Program-made: the position numbers and the translations under genes
Part shown: piece after piece, positions 18,006 through 26,728 of the stretch
Layout: each line of letters opens with the position of its first letter
Position numbering within the stretch: the stretch's first letter is position 1
Assembly: GCF_016862955.1 (NCBI RefSeq)
Contig: NZ_BONY01000023.1
Location: 1 to 64,000, forward strand
DNA: 64,000 nucleotides
Origin: Rhizocola hellebori
GTDB lineage: Bacteria; Actinomycetota; Actinomycetes; Mycobacteriales; Micromonosporaceae
Direction of reading: 5' to 3'
The notes under the pieces: generated by a model
Told to the model about the DNA's origin: nothing
Seen by the model: the letters and a program-made list of their open reading frames with translations, nothing else
The model's database searches: none

Positions 18006-19056
18006 TGTCGTGATCGTGGGCACCGGCGGGATAGCCGGGGTCCACGCCGGCGACTACGCCCGGCTTGGCGGCAGAGCGAAGGTGGTGGCCGCGGTCGAGG
18101 TCGATGCCGATCGGCTGCGCGGTTTCTCGGAAAAGTTCGAGATCCCGCGCACCTACTCCTCGCTGGAACAGATGCTCGCCAGCGAGGACCCGGACGTGAT
18201 CGACCTGTGCACGCCGCCCGGCCTGCATCGCGACCAAGCCCTGGCCTGCCTGGCCGACAGCCGCACCGTGCTGTGTGAGAAGCCGCCCGCGCTCAGCCTG
18301 ATCGAGCTCGACGACATCGCCGCGGCGGGCGGCAGCTTCGCCACCATCTCCCAGCACCGCTTCGGATCCGGCGCGGTGAACCTGCGCCGGATGCTGGCCG
18401 CCGGCGACCTGGGCCGGCCCATGACGGCCGTCTGTCACACGCTCTGGTACAGGCCCGACGACTATTTCCGTGTGCCGTGGCGCGGCAAATGGGAGCTCGA
18501 GGGCGGCGGGCCCACGATGGGACACGGCATCCACCAGATGGATCTCATGCTCTCTATCCTCGGGCCGTGGCGGGAAGTCGTGGCCACCGCGGCGCGGCAG
18601 GCCCGCCCGACCGCGACCGAAGACCTCTCCTGCGCCATCGTCACCTTCGAAAACGGGGCGATGGCCACGGTCGTCAACAGCCTGCTCTCGCCGCGTGAAA
18701 CAAGCTATCTCCGCTTCGATTTCGAGCACGCCACCGTTGAGCTTGAACACCTTTATGGGTACCAAGACAAAAGCTGGCGGATAACAGCGGATCCGGATCG
18801 GACCCAGGCGTGGCAGGCCATGCCCGCGGGAGTCTCGAGCGGTCACAGCGCCCAGTTCGCCGCCGTCTTCGATGCTTTGGAGGCAAAGGCGCCTCCGCCG
18901 GTGACGCTGCCCGACGCCCGGATGACCCTGGAGCTTATCGCCGCGATCTACGCTTCCGCGTTCACCGGCCGCAGCGTCAGACGTGGCGAGATCGGCCCGC
19001 GATCGCCTTTCTACCAACGGATGGACGGCTCTGGAGCACCCTGGGAGCGGGCATGA
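17992..19056 (+). CDS. Gfo/Idh/MocA-family oxidoreductase
   Basis: This 354-residue NAD(P)-dependent dehydrogenase has an N-terminal Rossmann motif (VIVGTGGIAGVH) and the family EKP motif at residues 96-98, followed by the C-terminal alpha/beta domain. Family members oxidise or isomerise sugars and sugar acids. It is translated with the GH3 gene (14-bp overlap) and the DUF6807 gene (ATGA overlap). Downstream processing of a released sugar is likely; the substrate is unknown. Confidence 0.88.
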   Translation: MRSFDVVIVGTGGIAGVHAGDYARLGGRAKVVAAVEVDADRLRGFSEKFEIPRTYSSLEQMLASEDPDVIDLCTPPGLHRDQALACLADSRTVLCEKPPALSLIELDDIAAAGGSFATISQHRFGSGAVNLRRMLAAGDLGRPMTAVCHTLWYRPDDYFRVPWRGKWELEGGGPTMGHGIHQMDLMLSILGPWREVVATAARQARPTATEDLSCAIVTFENGAMATVVNSLLSPRETSYLRFDFEHATVELEHLYGYQDKSWRITADPDRTQAWQAMPAGVSSGHSAQFAAVFDALEAKAPPPVTLPDARMTLELIAAIYASAFTGRSVRRGEIGPRSPFYQRMDGSGAPWERA

Positions 19057-19943
19057 AGCTGAATCTGATCCATGACGAGAGCGAGGCGCTCGAGATCCAC
19101 TACGGTGGGCAGCAGCTGCTGCGTTACGTCTACGTCGCACCCGAGGCACAGCTCGAGTCGCCCAGGCCCTACTTCCACCCGCTGCGCACGCTCTCCGGCG
19201 AGATCGTGACGCTCTACCGTCCGCACGATCACGTGTGGCACAAGGGTTTGGCGTGGTCCCTGCCGAATGTGGCCGACGCCAACTTCTGGGGCGGGGTGAC
19301 CTATCTGCGCAACGGCGGCTACCAGCAGCTGTCCAACAACGGCACGCAGGCCCATCGCGAGTTCTCCCACCTGGACGGCGACGGCTTCGCCCATCGGCTG
19401 CAGTGGCTGACCGAGCAGGGTGAGCACTGGTTCGACGAGCAACGCCAGATCGCGGTGACGGTGCATCCGGCCGAGGAGGCGTGGACGCTGGGCTTCGAAA
19501 CCAGTCTCACCAACGTTTCCGGCCGGGAGATCGTCATCGGCAGCCCGACCACCGAGGGCCGGGAGAACGCCGGATACGGCGGGCTGTTCTGGCGCGGCCC
19601 GCGCTCGTTCAGCAGCGGCCTGGTCTTCGCGCCGGGTGTGGCCGGATCCGACGAGCTGATGGGCATCCATGCGCCATGGCTCGGCTTCTCCGGCAAACAC
19701 GATGAGACCGGCCACACCTCAACGCTGGTCTTCGTCGATGACACCGAGAACTTCAACTACCCGACGAAGTGGTTCGTCCGCGCACGGATGTTCGCATGCA
19801 TATGCCCGGCACCGTTCTTCGACACCGAGTACCGCTTTGCGGACGGGGCGACGTTGAAGCTGCGCTACCGGGTCGTGATCGGCGACGGCGAGCGCGACTA
19901 CGCCTCGGTCGCCAAACTGGCGAAGCTGGGCGCCGCCGGATGA
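19053..19943 (+). CDS. DUF6807 (PmoA-like) protein
   Basis: This 296-residue cytoplasmic protein resembles the DUF6807 family, often annotated PmoA-like although unrelated in role to methane oxidation. Its HDHVWHKGLAWS segment near residue 60 is a conserved His-rich motif of that family, whose members commonly sit beside Gfo/Idh/MocA dehydrogenases and sugar importers. The ATG at 19053 overlaps the preceding stop. It probably acts on the same sugar as the dehydrogenase; no reaction is assigned. Confidence 0.75.
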   Translation: MKLNLIHDESEALEIHYGGQQLLRYVYVAPEAQLESPRPYFHPLRTLSGEIVTLYRPHDHVWHKGLAWSLPNVADANFWGGVTYLRNGGYQQLSNNGTQAHREFSHLDGDGFAHRLQWLTEQGEHWFDEQRQIAVTVHPAEEAWTLGFETSLTNVSGREIVIGSPTTEGRENAGYGGLFWRGPRSFSSGLVFAPGVAGSDELMGIHAPWLGFSGKHDETGHTSTLVFVDDTENFNYPTKWFVRARMFACICPAPFFDTEYRFADGATLKLRYRVVIGDGERDYASVAKLAKLGAAG

Positions 19944-19964
19944 GGACGGCGCCCAGCCCCTTTT
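19925..19964 (+). terminator. intrinsic terminator overlapping the DUF6807 stop
   Basis: An 11-bp perfect stem (19925-19935 with 19947-19957) begins inside the last codons of the DUF6807 gene and carries its TGA in the loop. It is followed by CCCTTTTA. This is a classical terminator with a T-tract, rare in this window. Confidence 0.8.
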
Positions 19965-19996
19965 ACCCCACCGCCATTTTGGCGCGTGCAAGCAAC

Positions 19997-20013
19997 GCGC
20001 GGCAGCGCCGCGC
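19997..20013 (-). terminator. hairpin downstream of chitinase gene
   Basis: GCGCGGC and GCCGCGC pair around the loop AGC, six bases beyond the stop of the leftward chitinase gene. It is a compact GC hairpin without a T-tract. Confidence 0.55.
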
Positions 20014-20018
20014 TGCGA

Positions 20019-21905
20019 TTACGGCGTGAAGCTTGCCGTGATCTGGGTGAACTGCCAGTTGTTCTGGGCTATGCCGGAGCAGTTGGAGACGACCCCACCG
20101 CCGGGGCATGGCCGGTCGCGGTTGACCGCCCAGTAGGCCAGGCGGGCGAGGTGCCTGGTCTGCGCCCAGTTCTTGATGTCGGTCCAGTTCTGCACGGTGG
20201 TCTGCTCCTGCTGGTCGGAAAGACCATTCATGCCGGAGATTCCCATGTGCCGGTAGGCCGTGTCGTCACTCCACCCGTAGGCGGTCTTCAGGGCGTTACG
20301 CAGCCCGTCGGAGGCCGTCGTGGTGCAGGTGAACATGCTGCCGGTGCAGCCGAAGTCGAACGGCATGATGGTGAACACGTCGATGTTCGCCTGCAGCGCG
20401 GCCGACTGGTTGATCAGGCGGGTGCCCCAGAAGGTCGGGCCGGTGGTCGAGGTACCAAACGTGACGATCGTCTTGATACTCGGGTTGTTCTGCTTGACGA
20501 TCTTCAGCGCGCCCAGGATGCGGTCCTGGATGACCTCGGTCTCGAACTCGTCGGTGTTCTCGATGTCGATGTCGATGTACTTCAGGTTGTAGGCGTTGAT
20601 GACCTGCTGGTAGGCGCCGGCGAGCGCGGCCGCCGAGGAGCAGTTCGGGCCGAGCTTGTTGCCGCTCCAGCCACCGAACGAGATCTGGATCTCGCCGCCG
20701 CCCGCGCGGATCTGGTTGATCACCTGCTGGTCCACGCCGCCGGTCAGCGGCCTGCTGCTGTCCCACATCGGGTTACAGCCACCGCCGGAGAGCATGAACG
20801 CCATCGTGAACTGCTTGACGCCGGTCGCCGACATCACCGTGGCCACCGATGGCGGGTCGCCCCAGCCCAGGTACAGGTAGGGCGCGGCCATGATGGTGTT
20901 GCCGCCGGTGCAGCCGGTCGTGGTGCCGCTGGCCGTGTTGCTGTTCGGCGACTCGCCCGAGGAGTTGTAGGCCCGGATCACGTAGCTGTGACTGGTACAG
21001 GCGCCCAGCCCGGAGATGGTCGCGCTCAGCCCGGTGACCTGAGCGCGCTGGGTGGATCCCTCGTAGACCCGGTAACCGGTCACCGTGCCCGAGGAAGCGT
21101 TCCACGCCAACGAGATCGACGTGTTGGTCTGACCCGTCACGCTGTTGTTCGACGGCGCGCCGGGCACGCCCGTGCAGCCCGACGTGGAGACGGTGACAGC
21201 GTTGCTGTTGGCCGACTCGCCGACCGAGTTGTAGGCCCGCACGGTGTACGTGTGCGAGGTGCACGTGCCCAGACCGCTGATGGTCGCCGAGAGACCGGTG
21301 ACCTGAGCGCGCTGGGTGGCGCCCTCGTAAACCCGGTAGCCGGTAATGGTTCCCGAGCCCGCGCCCCACGACAGCGAAATCGAGGTGGTGGTGACGCCGG
21401 TGGACTGCAGGTTGCCCGGCGCGCCAGGCACGCCCGGCCCGCCACCCGCGCCCTGCAGCGAGATGTCGTCGGCCTGGTAGGTGCCCTGGCCGTACCAGCC
21501 GTGCATATAGATCTGCACACTGGTGCCGCTGGCGGTGAAGGTCAGCGAGAGCTGGGTGTAGGAGGCGCCACCCGGGGTCCAGGTGGACGCGCCACCGGTG
21601 ATGCCGAGGTAGGTGTAGTTACCCCGGAACCAGCCGGACAGCGTGTACGAAGTCCCGGACACCAGGCCGTTGACGGTCTGGGTGCATTGCGCGTTGTCCG
21701 AGGCGGAAGCTGCGCCCTGGAGCGCCCGGGTGCCCGAGTGAACCGGGCTGGTCACCACGCTGCCCAGGTTTCCGGTGCAGGACCAGGGCGACAGCGACCC
21801 GGTCTCGAAGCCGCCGTTGACGGCGAGCTCGGCGGCAGAAGCGTTGGGAGCGGCGAAGAGGGTGCTGGCCGTGATGAGCGTCAGCACGAGGAGGATACGT
21901 CTCAT
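20019..21905 (-). CDS. secreted GH18 chitinase with CBM and two FN3 domains
   Basis: This 628-residue exported chitinase has a signal peptide ending in NASA (about residues 1-27). A CBM4/9-like carbohydrate-binding jelly roll follows (about 28-137, starting ELAVNGGFETG), then two FN3 repeats (about 160-330) that are near-duplicates of each other, then a GH18 barrel. The catalytic motif YIDIDIE places the acid at E449. It is the second gene of an operon with the larger chitinase, 16 bp downstream. The short single-barrel catalytic domain resembles bacterial ChiC/ChiD-like enzymes. It would attack chitin outside the cell. Confidence 0.93.
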   Translation of the reverse strand: MRRILLVLTLITASTLFAAPNASAAELAVNGGFETGSLSPWSCTGNLGSVVTSPVHSGTRALQGAASASDNAQCTQTVNGLVSGTSYTLSGWFRGNYTYLGITGGASTWTPGGASYTQLSLTFTASGTSVQIYMHGWYGQGTYQADDISLQGAGGGPGVPGAPGNLQSTGVTTTSISLSWGAGSGTITGYRVYEGATQRAQVTGLSATISGLGTCTSHTYTVRAYNSVGESANSNAVTVSTSGCTGVPGAPSNNSVTGQTNTSISLAWNASSGTVTGYRVYEGSTQRAQVTGLSATISGLGACTSHSYVIRAYNSSGESPNSNTASGTTTGCTGGNTIMAAPYLYLGWGDPPSVATVMSATGVKQFTMAFMLSGGGCNPMWDSSRPLTGGVDQQVINQIRAGGGEIQISFGGWSGNKLGPNCSSAAALAGAYQQVINAYNLKYIDIDIENTDEFETEVIQDRILGALKIVKQNNPSIKTIVTFGTSTTGPTFWGTRLINQSAALQANIDVFTIMPFDFGCTGSMFTCTTTASDGLRNALKTAYGWSDDTAYRHMGISGMNGLSDQQEQTTVQNWTDIKNWAQTRHLARLAYWAVNRDRPCPGGGVVSNCSGIAQNNWQFTQITASFTP

Positions 21906-21921
21906 CTTGTGAAACTCCTGC

Positions 21922-24186
21922 CTATAGTCCGTTGTGGAGGGTGGTCATCAGGGTGCCGGCGGCGGTGTCGCCCGACATCTCCCAGACCATGGCGCCCAAG
22001 AGCCCTTTGCTCTTGAGCCAGGCCGTCTTCTGCCCGATCGACCACGTGTCGTCGAAGGTCCACCACTGCCCGCCGTTGCCGGTGTAGCAGTAGGTCGAGA
22101 CCGATTGGGTGTCGTGGAAGACCGTGCAGTTCGGCACCATCGCGATCAGGTTTGCGTAGCCTCTGGTACCCGCCTCCTCTTGGAATTGACCGGGTGCTGC
22201 CCCGGTCGCCGATTGCCATTCGCCGTTGACCGTCCCGGCCGTGACGCCCTGCCAGCCGCGCCCGTAGAACGGGAAGCCGATGGTGAGCTGGCGCGGGTTG
22301 ACCCCGGCGTCCAGATAGGTCTGGATCGCTTTGGTGACACTGAACTCGAACGCGTACGGGTCCTGGGTGTCCCGGTTCAGGTTGGCCTGGTGCCCGGTGC
22401 GGTTGGGTTCCCACGAGTTGTCCGAGCCGGCGCCGTGGAAGTCATAGCCCTGGACGTTGGCGAAGTCCATGTAGCGGAAGACCCCGTTGGGCCCGATGTC
22501 CCAGCCCGCTGCGATCTTCGCCGGGTCGGCCGGAGTGAAAGCCGTTAGCAGGTAACGCTTTCCACTGGTCACGGTGAGCTCGTCCATTTGGCGGCGGAAC
22601 TCCGCCATGAGCAACGTGTTGTTGGCCTTGTCCTGTGGCCGCACGATGTTGCCCGGATGCCCTTCCGAGCCCGGCCACTCCCAGTCCAGGTCGATGCCGT
22701 CGAAGATGCCGGCGGCGCTGCCCGGTCCGCCCGCGCCGTTGTAGGCGGGCAGGTTTCCCTTGAGGTAGATGTCGATACACGACCGGACCAGCTTCTCGCG
22801 TGACGCCGGGGTCAGCGCCGCGTTGGAGAAGAACTTCGAGTAGGTCCAGCCCCCAATAGAAATCAATACCTTTAGATGTGGGTACTTGATCTTAAGCTTG
22901 CGAAGCTGGTTATAGTTGCCCCGCAACGACTCCCACCCGGTGTCGCCAACGCCGTCCACGGACTGCGACGCGGCCATCGGGCGCGAGTAGTCCGCGTCCG
23001 CGTCACCGGCGCCGGTGCCCTGGTCGGGATCCTGAGGATTCAGCGTGGTCCCCCGGGTCACCCCCTGCAGACAGGTCAGGTTGACCGGATCGAGGTTGGC
23101 GAAGGCGTAGTTGATGTGGGTGAGTTTGGCCGCGGAGCCGCTCGTGTCGAGGTTGCGCACGAAGTACTGGCGGCCGTAGATGCCCCACTGCACGAAGTAA
23201 CCCACCTTGGCATAGCTGCCTGCGCCGATCACGTCGTCGGTGGTCACCGCCGCCGCGTTCGAGGCGGCGGAGGTGTTGTCGTAGGTGTCCCGCGCTCGCA
23301 CCGTGAAGCTGTAGGCGGTCAGCGGACTCAACCCGGTCACCACCGCGGTCAGGCCGGTCACGCTGGTCCGCAGGACACCGCCGACATAGATGTCGTATCC
23401 GGCGATGCCGTTCGCATCGGTCGACGCGTTCCACGCCAGGCTTACCGTCACCGCCGTCTTGGCCGTGCTCCGCAGATTGCCCGGCACCGTGGGCGCGATG
23501 GTGTCGCTGGCCGGATTCAGCGTCGTCGCGGAGACCGCAGCGCTGTCCACCGACACGTTTCCGCGGGTGTCCTTGGCCCGCACCGTGAATGAATAGGTGG
23601 TGTTGGGCGTCAGCCCGGTCACCACCCCGGTGGTCGCGGTGACGCTGGTCTTGAGCGCGCCGCCGGCATAGATGTCGTAACCGGCGATCGGGAAGTCGGT
23701 GGCCACCGCGGCCGTCCACGACAGACTCACCGTCTTGGTGGTTCGCCCGGACACGGCCAGCCCACCCGGCGCGTTGGGCGGACGGTCGGCGCTGCCGTCG
23801 CACTTGTTGCCGTTGATGCGGCAGTTGACCGGCGCGGCTCCACCGCCATAGGCGATGAACCAGGGGCTGTACGGCTCGGTGGTGGCGCCCGCCGCCACGG
23901 TGCCGTTGTAGTGAGCGTTGGTGGCCGTTACGTGCGAACCGGTCTGGGTGGCCACCCCGTTGTAGAAGTTGCCCATGGTGACCCCGGCCGGGAGGTCGAA
24001 TTCCAGGGTCCAGCCGGCTATCGAGGCGGTCGTCGGGTTCGCCACCACGAACTTGTCCAGGAACCACGAACCGTTGTTGGCCGCGGAGAAAGTGGCCGTC
24101 AACCCGGGAGCTGCCTGGGCGGGGGTGGCCGGCGCCACGAGCGCGGCGAGGACCAGGAGAGAGGCTAGTAGGGCGCGTCTGAGCAT
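21922..24186 (-). CDS. secreted GH18 chitinase with CBM2 and two FN3 domains
   Basis: This 754-residue exported chitinase has a signal peptide ending PAQA, then a CBM2-type module (about 27-125), two FN3 repeats (about 140-330), and a GH18 barrel with an insertion domain. The catalytic motif FDGIDLDWEWPG gives acid E503, typical of ChiA-like processive chitinases. GGAGGGGAC precedes the ATG. It heads the two-chitinase operon, so an enzyme of different architecture is made with it. A 25-bp dyad abuts the ribosome binding site. Confidence 0.94.
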   Translation of the reverse strand: MLRRALLASLLVLAALVAPATPAQAAPGLTATFSAANNGSWFLDKFVVANPTTASIAGWTLEFDLPAGVTMGNFYNGVATQTGSHVTATNAHYNGTVAAGATTEPYSPWFIAYGGGAAPVNCRINGNKCDGSADRPPNAPGGLAVSGRTTKTVSLSWTAAVATDFPIAGYDIYAGGALKTSVTATTGVVTGLTPNTTYSFTVRAKDTRGNVSVDSAAVSATTLNPASDTIAPTVPGNLRSTAKTAVTVSLAWNASTDANGIAGYDIYVGGVLRTSVTGLTAVVTGLSPLTAYSFTVRARDTYDNTSAASNAAAVTTDDVIGAGSYAKVGYFVQWGIYGRQYFVRNLDTSGSAAKLTHINYAFANLDPVNLTCLQGVTRGTTLNPQDPDQGTGAGDADADYSRPMAASQSVDGVGDTGWESLRGNYNQLRKLKIKYPHLKVLISIGGWTYSKFFSNAALTPASREKLVRSCIDIYLKGNLPAYNGAGGPGSAAGIFDGIDLDWEWPGSEGHPGNIVRPQDKANNTLLMAEFRRQMDELTVTSGKRYLLTAFTPADPAKIAAGWDIGPNGVFRYMDFANVQGYDFHGAGSDNSWEPNRTGHQANLNRDTQDPYAFEFSVTKAIQTYLDAGVNPRQLTIGFPFYGRGWQGVTAGTVNGEWQSATGAAPGQFQEEAGTRGYANLIAMVPNCTVFHDTQSVSTYCYTGNGGQWWTFDDTWSIGQKTAWLKSKGLLGAMVWEMSGDTAAGTLMTTLHNGL

Positions 24187-24196
24187 GTCCCCTCCA

Positions 24197-24221
24197 ACAG
24201 ATAGGAAAGTTTCCTAACTGT
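24197..24221. promoter_or_regulatory. 25-bp dyad operator of the chitinase operon
   Basis: Outer arms ACAG (24197-24200) and CTGT (24218-24221) and inner arms TAGGAAA and TTTCCTA form a dyad with 11 of 12 pairs matching around one central base. It lies 11-35 bases before the first chitinase start, directly upstream of the ribosome binding site. The core GAAAGTTTC matches what I recall of operators of the ROK-family chitosanase regulator CsnR. No ROK gene is in this window. Confidence 0.7.
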
Positions 24222-24255
24222 TCAGGAATTTACCCAGACGCAGATGAATAGTCAA

Positions 24256-25389
24256 TTAAATCGATCTTAGCTGTGCCCTCTTCTCCAGCAGCAACACCGC
24301 CGCCAGCACCAGGGCAAGTGCCACCATCTGCCCGATCGTGGAAGTTAACCCAAGCGGCACAGTGGCCAATGCCGCGAGCCCGCCGGCCAACCGGAACCGA
24401 AGCAGGCCGATGCTCAGAATGCGGCGGAACCAGGCGTCCGCGAAGAGGAACAGCGCCACTCCCCCGCCCAGCAGCAGCGCTTGCGACAGATATATATGGC
24501 CGCCCGCGTAGGTGGTGGCTTTCTTCACCCCGGCCGCGAACACTACGACCCCTAGCAGCAGCGGATAGTGGGCGAAGCCGAAGGCTCGGATGGCCAGCCG
24601 CCCCCGCTGCATCGACGGCGCCGCGTCCAGCGCGTGCTCGGCCGCCTCATCGTCACCACCGAAGTAGAGCCACCACAGCCCGAAAGCCAGCACCAGCCCG
24701 AGCAGGGCCACGGTCACCAGCGACCCGGTCAGCTCCAACCCGGCCGCGCCCACCCCAATGGCCACAATGGACTCGCCGAGCGCCACGATGACGATCAGCC
24801 CATGTCGCTCCACAAAATGCGACGAGGTGATAGTCCACTCGGAAAGCGGGTGCAGGAAAGGCGACCCGGCGATCACCACCAGCCCGGCACACCAGAGCAC
24901 CACCCGCCACGGGTCGTCAACGAACCCGCCCACCAGAATCAGGCTGGCGCTGAGCAGGTTCAGCGGCGCCAGCTGTTTCATCGCGCTCGGCGCCGCCCGC
25001 AGCAACAGTCCACTATGGATGGCATTGACCACGAAGTAGCCGACGCCGAAGGCCCAGCCGCTGGCCCCGAACGCGTCCGGGATGGCCAGCGCGATGAGCA
25101 GGAATCCGGCCATCCCGCTCAGCAGCAGCCCGCGCCGCACCGCGTCGCTCGGCGCGACCACATTGGTCAGCCAGGCGTAGCCGCCGTACATCCACAGGAT
25201 GATGCCGAGCATCAGCACCACCCGGCCCGCGCTGGGCCACGTCAGGTCGGCCGCCAGCACCCCGGTGAGCTGGGTGATGGTGAAGACGAAGACCAGGTCG
25301 AAGAAGAGCTCAAGGGTGGAAACCTTGACTACCGACTCACGCTGCGGGATATGGCTCTCTGAGCGTGAAGGCGTGCTCGGTGCTTCCAT
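24256..25389 (-). CDS. ltrA: LtrA-family membrane protein (low temperature requirement A)
   Basis: This 377-residue integral membrane protein has roughly nine or ten hydrophobic segments. The family hallmarks are ELFFDLVFVFTITQL near residue 27 and FVERHGLIVIVALGESI mid-protein. LtrA was named from Listeria cold growth, but its activity is unknown. It overlaps the upstream DUF3291 gene by 53 bases, so the two are probably coupled. GGAG lies before the ATG at 25389; a later start nearer the conserved core is possible. Confidence 0.85.
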   Translation of the reverse strand: MEAPSTPSRSESHIPQRESVVKVSTLELFFDLVFVFTITQLTGVLAADLTWPSAGRVVLMLGIILWMYGGYAWLTNVVAPSDAVRRGLLLSGMAGFLLIALAIPDAFGASGWAFGVGYFVVNAIHSGLLLRAAPSAMKQLAPLNLLSASLILVGGFVDDPWRVVLWCAGLVVIAGSPFLHPLSEWTITSSHFVERHGLIVIVALGESIVAIGVGAAGLELTGSLVTVALLGLVLAFGLWWLYFGGDDEAAEHALDAAPSMQRGRLAIRAFGFAHYPLLLGVVVFAAGVKKATTYAGGHIYLSQALLLGGGVALFLFADAWFRRILSIGLLRFRLAGGLAALATVPLGLTSTIGQMVALALVLAAVLLLEKRAQLRSI

Positions 25390-25777
25390 GTTTCTCCAGG
25401 TGAGCGAGACGTTCCGCGGCCTCGTCCACAGTAGGGGTATGACCTTCGGGCACCCACCAGAGCACCAGGTGGGCTTCTATCCCGTTATGGTCGAACCACT
25501 CGCGCCGGCGGCGCATGTAGTCGAGATGCGGCGAACGATAGATAAACTCCCGCAACGCCTCCACTGATTCCCAGACGGTGAGGTTGATTATCACGCCCTC
25601 GCCGAACGGGTTCGCCACACCCGTCGCGTCCCCGCTGTCGTCCTGTAGCCGCCAGACGAACCCGGGGCTCGCATCCCCCAGCCCGTTGATCTCCGGCAAT
25701 GCGTCGACGAAATCCTTGAGCTCAGGCCCGTCGAGCGGGAACCTCAGCCGGGCGATGTTCAGCTGCGCCAGATTCAT
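25337..25777 (-). CDS. DUF3291 family protein
   Basis: This 146-residue soluble protein has a ferredoxin-like, dimeric alpha/beta-barrel-type composition. It carries MNLAQLNIARLRFPLDGPEL at the start and a HLDYMRRRREWFD motif, as in DUF3291, a group related to antibiotic-biosynthesis monooxygenase-like folds. The start at 25777 is supported by GGAGG six bases upstream and by ATGA overlap with the regulator's stop. The function is unknown. Confidence 0.8.
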   Translation of the reverse strand: MNLAQLNIARLRFPLDGPELKDFVDALPEINGLGDASPGFVWRLQDDSGDATGVANPFGEGVIINLTVWESVEALREFIYRSPHLDYMRRRREWFDHNGIEAHLVLWWVPEGHTPTVDEAAERLAHLEKHGSTEHAFTLREPYPAA

Positions 25778-26382
25778 TTGTCCTCCAACACGACGCAGCA
25801 CTGCCCCGCCTGCGGTGCCATCTTCGGCTCCACCGGCCAGCCGCTGCCTTCGGCCATCCCCTTCAACAGGGCCAGATTCATGCCGCACACCAGCGGCGGG
25901 AACTCTTGCGCCAGCGCGTGGAACGGGCAGTTCCTCAACTTGGTCACGCCCCCGTCCGCGAACGGCTCATACCCACGTTCGCGCAACGCTTCCCACATGT
26001 CCGGCTGCTTCAGCGCCAGCCCACGCTTGCGCGCCACCCGATGCAGGGTGTGATCGGCGCCCGCCTTCTCGACGGCTTCGGCCAACAGCTCGGCGGCGTC
26101 CACATACGACCTCGGGGGCAGGCTCACCGCCACCTCCGCACCGCTGCGGCAATACAGCTTGGCGGGCCGGCCGCCATGCGGCCCCCGCGCGAAGCTGGTT
26201 TCCAGCAGCCCGGCTTCCACAAGCTTGTCGAGGTGGAACGCCGCAAGCGTGCGCCCGATCCCGAGCTGAGCCGCGACCTCGTCGCGGCTCAGCACACCAC
26301 CGTGCCCCACGACGACCTGATACACCTGCCGGCGCGTGGCATCGCCAAGCGCGGCTATCGCGGTGACCTGCTCTTCACTCAC
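25774..26382 (-). CDS. ArsR/SufR-like winged-helix regulator with cysteine cluster
   Basis: This 202-residue regulator has an N-terminal winged helix (GDATRRQVYQVV ... IGRTLAAFHLDKLVEAGLLE) and a C-terminal domain with Cys at 152, 166, 195 and 196 (NCPFHAL, VCGMN, QCCVV). That spacing resembles COG2345 proteins such as SufR, in which the cysteines hold an Fe-S cluster. It is the first gene of a three-gene operon with DUF3291 and LtrA, so redox or iron-responsive autoregulation is a reasonable inference. Confidence 0.8.
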   Translation of the reverse strand: MSEEQVTAIAALGDATRRQVYQVVVGHGGVLSRDEVAAQLGIGRTLAAFHLDKLVEAGLLETSFARGPHGGRPAKLYCRSGAEVAVSLPPRSYVDAAELLAEAVEKAGADHTLHRVARKRGLALKQPDMWEALRERGYEPFADGGVTKLRNCPFHALAQEFPPLVCGMNLALLKGMAEGSGWPVEPKMAPQAGQCCVVLEDK

Positions 26383-26506
26383 ACCCGGATTCTATAACCA
26401 ACAGTCGTTGTTTATACAACCCGTGTGCCATTTGTCTGCACACCCTTGGTGGCGAGTGGCACGCCTTCCGTACCCTGGAAAGGCCATCCGCGTTGGAGGT
26501 GAAGCA

Positions 26507-26728
26507 TTGAAGAACAGAGATTCAGTTGCTTGGCGCAAGAGCAGCTTTTGCGAGTCGGGCGCCTGCCTGGAAGTAGCAGCAGTCGGAGAGGACATAGTTG
26601 TCCGCAACTCCCAGGATCCACATGGCACGACACTGCGCTTCTCCAAGCCCGTGTGGGCATCCTTTTTGGAGGCAGTGAGCGCGGGCGACTTCCATCTACG
26701 CCAGCCCAACCGGGCTGGAACCGACTAG
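26507..26728 (+). CDS. DUF397 protein
   Basis: This is a 73-residue small protein with the DUF397 core: WRKSSFCESGACLEVA, then VVRNSQDPHG, then WASFLEAVSAGDF. The TTG start at 26507 is chosen because GGAGGT lies six bases upstream and the longer frame is not family-like. DUF397 proteins are actinobacterial and usually travel with XRE/DUF5753 regulators such as the one at 27226; some pairs influence development. Its stop interlocks with that of the facing DUF397 gene. Confidence 0.85.
   Translation: MKNRDSVAWRKSSFCESGACLEVAAVGEDIVVRNSQDPHGTTLRFSKPVWASFLEAVSAGDFHLRQPNRAGTD

Noticed and set aside
20000-22016. A plus-strand frame of about 670 codons opposite the chitinase gene
   Set aside because: Antisense to an unmistakable GH18 enzyme with signal peptide and FN3 domains. 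It has no domain, and its residue mix reflects GC skew.
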